DNA of 7,962 nt from an uncultured Veillonella sp. Lineage in GTDB: Bacteria > Bacillota > Negativicutes > Veillonellales > Veillonellaceae. Under the pieces are notes generated by a model, which saw nothing but the letters and a program-made list of their open reading frames with translations, was not told where the DNA came from and made no database searches. Below are positions 5,220 to 7,962 of the stretch, piece after piece. The position numbers and the translations under genes are program-made. How positions within the stretch are numbered: the first letter of the stretch is position 1; each line of letters starts with the position of its first letter. Location: contig CABSJL010000042.1 of assembly GCA_902478055.1 (NCBI GenBank), positions 1-7,962 on the forward strand, read 5' to 3'.

Positions 5220-6962
5220 ATGGCAAAAAAAAGAATTTCTGATGTACTTATCGATGTCTTAGCTAGTGCTGGCATTGAACGTATTTATGGCATCACTGGC
5301 GATAGTTTAAACTCTGTAAACGATAGTTTACGCCGCAATGGTAAGATTGCCTTTGAACATGTACGACATGAAGAAACAGCAGCCTTTGCTGCAGGTGCAG
5401 AAGCATCCTTAACTCATAAATTAACTGTATGTGCTGGTAGTTCTGGCCCTGGTAACTTACATTTGATTAATGGTCTCTTTGATTGCCACCGCAATCGTGT
5501 TCCAGTATTGGCTATTGCCTCCCACATTCCTCAATCTGAAGTAGGGTTAAATTATTTCCAAGAAACACATCCTGAAAACTTGTTTAAAGAATGCTCTTGT
5601 TTCTGTGAACTTGTATCCAATCCTAAACAAATGCCTGAAATTCTATTCCGTGCTATGAATGCAGCTGTAGGCAATCAAGATGTTGCTGTTATCGTTCTTC
5701 CTGGGGACGTTGCAGTTATGGAAATGGAAATTGATGAGTTACCTGTTTGGACTCCTCCTCGTTTACCTCATATCGTGCCACAACGCGACGATATTGAAGA
5801 AATGGCCGCTCATTTAGAAACTGGTAAACGCATTACTCTCTTCTGTGGTGCAGGCTGTGAAGGTGCTCATGACGAAGTTGTAGAATTAGCAAAACGCTTA
5901 CAAGCACCTGTAGTACACGCTTTCAGAGGTAAAGAATGGGTTGAATGGGATAATCCATATGATGTAGGTATGACTGGTCTATTAGGCTATACATCTGGTT
6001 ATCGTGCTATCGAACAATGCGATACTCTGGTAATGCTTGGTACAGACTTCCCGTACCGTCCATTCTATCCAGAAAATGCGAAAGTAATCCAAGTGGATAG
6101 AGATCCTAGTGCTTTAGGTCGTCGTGTTCCTCTTACACAAGGTATTATTGGTACTGTAAAAGATACATTAAAAGAATTATTACCTCTTGTTAGTCAACGC
6201 GGTGATACTGAATTCATCGACACTGTACGCAAAGCATATGCTAAATTTAGAGGCGACTTAGATAGCTATGCTGTAGCTGAACCAGATGGCGTGGCAATTC
6301 ACCCTCAATACTTTGTAAACCGTCTTAATAAATTAGCTGCTGAAGATGCTATCTTTACCTTTGACGTAGGTACACCAGTAATTTGGACCGCTCGTCATTT
6401 AAAAACAAATGGTAAACGTCGCATCTTAGGCTCTTATAATCACGGCTCTATGGCCAATGCTATGATGCATGCCATCGGTGCTCAAAATGCATGTCCTAAT
6501 CGTCAAGTTATCTCCCTTTCCGGTGATGGTGGCTTCACAATGATGATGGGTGAAATGTTAACATTAAAACAACTTAACTTACCTGTTAAAATCTTTGTGT
6601 TTAACAACGAAGAACTCAGCTTCATCGCCATGGAAATGAAAGCCTCTGGCTACTTAGACTATGCTACGGACTTCGTAAATCCAGACTTTGGTAAACTTGC
6701 GGAAGCAGCTGGCATTAAAGGTGTAAGCATTCAAAACTCTAGCGAAGTAGATGAAAAAATTATGGAAGCTCTCAACCATAATGGTCCAGTCATCGTTAAT
6801 GTTCGCGTAGATAAACAAGAACTTGCTATGCCTCCTAAAATTGCGTACCAACAAGCTAAAGGCTTCAGCAAATACTTGATCAATGCAATCCTTGATGGCC
6901 GTGGTACAGAACTTAAAGAAATGGCCAAAACAAACTGGATGAAGTATAAATCCTTATATTAA
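5220..6962 (+). CDS. poxB: Pyruvate oxidase / pyruvate:quinone dehydrogenase (ThDP and FAD dependent)
   Basis: It oxidatively decarboxylates pyruvate to acetate and CO2. In the E. coli PoxB type the electrons pass through FAD to membrane quinone. The 580 residues resemble E. coli PoxB (572) along the whole length. The N-terminal ThDP domain has GITGDSLN (24-31), the cofactor-activating Glu51 in RHEETAAFAAGAEA, and GPGNLHLINGLFDCHRN (76-92). The FAD domain (about 185-345) has RGKE (236-239) and NPYDVGMTGLLG (245-256). The C-terminal ThDP domain has SYNHGSMANAM (405-415) and GDGG (435-438) leading to Asn-Asn 462-463. The tail ends GRG...AKTNW (560-573), matching the amphipathic membrane-binding peptide of E. 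coli PoxB, followed by seven further residues. This favours PoxB over the peroxide-forming oxidases of lactic acid bacteria and over acetolactate synthase. ATG 5220 follows AAGGTG (5209-5214). It is a single-gene unit divergent from the rib operon. Confidence 0.95.
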   Translation: MAKKRISDVLIDVLASAGIERIYGITGDSLNSVNDSLRRNGKIAFEHVRHEETAAFAAGAEASLTHKLTVCAGSSGPGNLHLINGLFDCHRNRVPVLAIASHIPQSEVGLNYFQETHPENLFKECSCFCELVSNPKQMPEILFRAMNAAVGNQDVAVIVLPGDVAVMEMEIDELPVWTPPRLPHIVPQRDDIEEMAAHLETGKRITLFCGAGCEGAHDEVVELAKRLQAPVVHAFRGKEWVEWDNPYDVGMTGLLGYTSGYRAIEQCDTLVMLGTDFPYRPFYPENAKVIQVDRDPSALGRRVPLTQGIIGTVKDTLKELLPLVSQRGDTEFIDTVRKAYAKFRGDLDSYAVAEPDGVAIHPQYFVNRLNKLAAEDAIFTFDVGTPVIWTARHLKTNGKRRILGSYNHGSMANAMMHAIGAQNACPNRQVISLSGDGGFTMMMGEMLTLKQLNLPVKIFVFNNEELSFIAMEMKASGYLDYATDFVNPDFGKLAEAAGIKGVSIQNSSEVDEKIMEALNHNGPVIVNVRVDKQELAMPPKIAYQQAKGFSKYLINAILDGRGTELKEMAKTNWMKYKSLY

Positions 6963-6965
6963 TAT

Positions 6966-7016
6966 TGCCAATTTACAAAATCTGCCAAACTAAATAAACT
7001 GCAAAACTTTCAAAAA
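6966..7016 (+). repeat. Three imperfect 17-nt tandem units after poxB
   Basis: TGCCAA, TGCCAA and TGCAAA recur exactly 17 nt apart, at 6966, 6983 and 7000. The full units agree at about 11-12 of 17 positions. They fill the space between the poxB stop codon and the terminator. The sequence is A-rich and low in complexity, so this may be chance. Confidence 0.3.
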
Positions 7017-7046
7017 GAGGAGTCATCAAATGATGACTCCTCTTTT
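7012..7046. terminator. Bidirectional terminator between poxB and the small acidic gene
   Basis: Positions 7013-7028 pair with 7031-7046 as a perfect 16-bp inverted repeat (AAAAGAGGAGTCATCA and its complement) around AA, in practice with a 4-nt loop. On the plus strand the stem ends in TTTT (7043-7046) for poxB. On the minus strand it ends in TTTTT (7016-7012) for the small gene. The stop codon of the small gene (7047-7045) lies at the base of the stem. Confidence 0.9.
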
Positions 7047-7254
7047 ATCTATAGTAATCGTCCTCGTAATCGTCTTTATATCGTATTGCATCTAGATCTG
7101 ATGGAGATAATACATTCCCCTCTTCATCAACATATTCTCGGAATTCATTAAAATATACACCTGGAATATCAGATTCTTCTAACTCAGGTACATCCTCAGG
7201 CTCAATGTCCCAAAATTCTATCTCCACAGATTGATTTTTGTTTTTATCCATCAT
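7045..7254 (-). CDS. Small, highly acidic hypothetical protein
   Basis: I do not recognise this protein. It has 69 residues from ATG 7254, or 68 from the adjacent ATG 7251. It has 23 Asp/Glu against 6 Lys/Arg, an estimated net charge near -17, with acidic stretches at about 11-29, 43-45 and 61-66 and a tyrosine-rich end (YEDDYYR). There is no signal peptide, membrane segment or cysteine, so it is probably a soluble cytoplasmic protein. Evidence that it is real: TAGGAA (7260-7255) and GGGAG (7268-7264) lie just upstream, an extended -10 promoter lies at 7311-7319, and a strong terminator starts at its stop codon. AGG spacing is too tight for ATG 7254 but suits ATG 7251, while GGGAG suits ATG 7254, so the start is undecided. 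It lies between polC and poxB with no operon partner. Confidence 0.75.
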   Translation of the reverse strand: MMDKNKNQSVEIEFWDIEPEDVPELEESDIPGVYFNEFREYVDEEGNVLSPSDLDAIRYKDDYEDDYYR

Positions 7255-7310
7255 TTCCTAACACTCCCTTTATTAGAGGAATCTATTTAAATACAAATCA
7301 ATCTAACATT

Positions 7311-7319
7311 ATTGTAGCA
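7311..7319 (-). promoter_or_regulatory. Candidate extended -10 promoter of the small acidic gene
   Basis: TGCTACAAT on the minus strand (7319-7311) fits TGN-TAtAAT with one mismatch. No convincing -35 is present, because that position falls in the polC terminator region. A start near 7304 would leave a leader of about 50 nt. Together with the polC terminator it suggests that the small gene has its own transcript. Confidence 0.35.
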
Positions 7320-7328
7320 AAATATACA

Positions 7329-7370
7329 AAAATAAGCACTATAACCCATTTGGGATATAGTGCTTATTTT
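7329..7370 (-). terminator. Intrinsic terminator after polC
   Basis: Positions 7329-7343 and 7356-7370 form a perfect 15-bp inverted repeat (AAAATAAGCACTATA and its complement). An inner CCC/GGG pairing (7345-7347 with 7352-7354) closes around ATTT. On the minus strand the last stem bases form a T-rich run ending near 7328, a suitable site for ending the polC transcript 26 nt after its stop. With one bulged base the pairing extends further outward. Confidence 0.85.
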
Positions 7371-7396
7371 GTATATAAGTCTTATCTTGTATTGTA

Positions 7397-7962
7397 TTAT
7401 GCTCCAAAGAGTGACATTTGTTCGTCTTCAGGTAGTTCACCACAGCATTTGAGTTCTTTCATAAGATCAATGATGGTATTAGATACCTTACAACGACGTT
7501 GCAAGTCTTTTAGAGATGTAAACGGCCGTTCTTCTCGTTCTGCTACGATAGCATCAGCTACCGTTTCACCTAAGGAATCAATAGCTAAGAATGGCGGCAA
7601 TAATGCACCATCTTTAATGCTAAAACGTCTTGCTTCGGAGTGTTGAATATCTACATTGATAAAACGATAGCCCCGTTGGTACATTTCCATAGATACTTCT
7701 AAAGCGCTCATAAGGTCTTTATCTTTTGGACTGGCAGCGCGATCGAGAGCCTTAATACGGTTAAACTCAGTCATTTGAGTTTTAAGGTCTCCTGTCATGA
7801 TACGTAAGTCGAATGCCTTTGCACGAATGGAGAAGTATGCCGCATAGAATGCCAATGGATGGTACACTTTAAACCAGGCAATGCGGAAAGCCATCATTAC
7901 ATAAGCAACCGCATGGGCCCGTGGGAATAGATAGGAAATCTTTTTACAAGATTCAATAAACC
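7397..7962 (-). CDS. polC: DNA polymerase III, PolC-type alpha subunit, C-terminal part (partial)
   Basis: The last 187 codons of the replicative DNA polymerase of Firmicutes-type bacteria. The frame is open from the stop at 7397 to the right edge (first full codon at 7960) and begins FIESCKKISYLFPRAHAVAYV. The ATG at 7897 is internal and not the start. FPRAHAVAYVMMAFRIAWFKVYHPLAFYAAYF corresponds to the conserved FPKAHAAAY...YFKVHH...YYAAYF block of B. subtilis PolC. Later parts match its end: RGYRFINVDI, a helix-hairpin-helix-like stretch around FLAIDSLGETVADAIVAERE, and LKDLQRRCKVS. The C-terminus ends QMSLFGA; QMSLF fits the QL[SD]LF beta-clamp-binding pentapeptide that lies at the C-terminus of PolC proteins. 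The exonuclease, PHP and palm domains lie outside the window. Confidence 0.97.
   Translation of the reverse strand, partial: FIESCKKISYLFPRAHAVAYVMMAFRIAWFKVYHPLAFYAAYFSIRAKAFDLRIMTGDLKTQMTEFNRIKALDRAASPKDKDLMSALEVSMEMYQRGYRFINVDIQHSEARRFSIKDGALLPPFLAIDSLGETVADAIVAEREERPFTSLKDLQRRCKVSNTIIDLMKELKCCGELPEDEQMSLFGA

Noticed and set aside
6654..6928. Two minus-strand reading frames opposite the end of poxB
   Set aside because: They lie fully inside poxB, lack ribosome binding sites and show no recognisable protein features.
7397..7897. Stand-alone 166-residue protein starting at ATG 7897
   Set aside because: The frame continues upstream with conserved PolC sequence to the window edge, so this ATG is internal.

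Overview
The window looks like chromosomal DNA from a low-GC bacterium of the Negativicutes, most likely Veillonella or a close relative (inference, moderate confidence). The reasons are AT-rich intergenic DNA, a PolC-type replicative polymerase, a Firmicutes-style ribD-ribE-ribBA-ribH operon under an FMN riboswitch, and overall protein style. No mobile element, CRISPR array, rRNA or tRNA was seen.

Layout. Positions 1-950 hold hslO (Hsp33 redox chaperone, minus strand), followed by a terminator and preceded by a recognisable promoter near 1006-1035. Positions 1101-4981 form one minus-strand transcription unit for riboflavin synthesis. In order of transcription it contains a candidate promoter (about 4953-4981), an FMN aptamer (4821-4930), an intrinsic terminator as expression platform (4761-4787), ribD, ribE, ribBA and ribH, and ends in a strong terminator (1099-1132). 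Together these four enzymes convert GTP and ribulose 5-phosphate to riboflavin. Low FMN should allow read-through and high FMN should stop transcription before ribD.

Divergent from the rib operon, on the plus strand, is poxB (5220-6962). It is a thiamine-diphosphate and FAD-dependent pyruvate oxidase of the Escherichia coli quinone-linked type, including the C-terminal membrane-binding tail. Its upstream region (about 4982-5219) contains two inverted repeats that could be operators: a CRP/FNR-like GTGA-N6-TCAC at 5118-5131 and a 9-bp perfect inverted repeat at 5165-5184.

A long hairpin (7013-7046) separates poxB from a convergent small gene for a very acidic protein of 68-69 residues and unknown function (7045-7254, minus). 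The right edge holds the last 187 codons of polC (minus, cut by the window edge), followed by its own long terminator hairpin (7329-7370).

Most of the window is well-understood core metabolism. The parts worth a second look are the riboswitch switching geometry, the poxB control region, the presence of an E. coli-like PoxB in this type of genome, and the small acidic gene.
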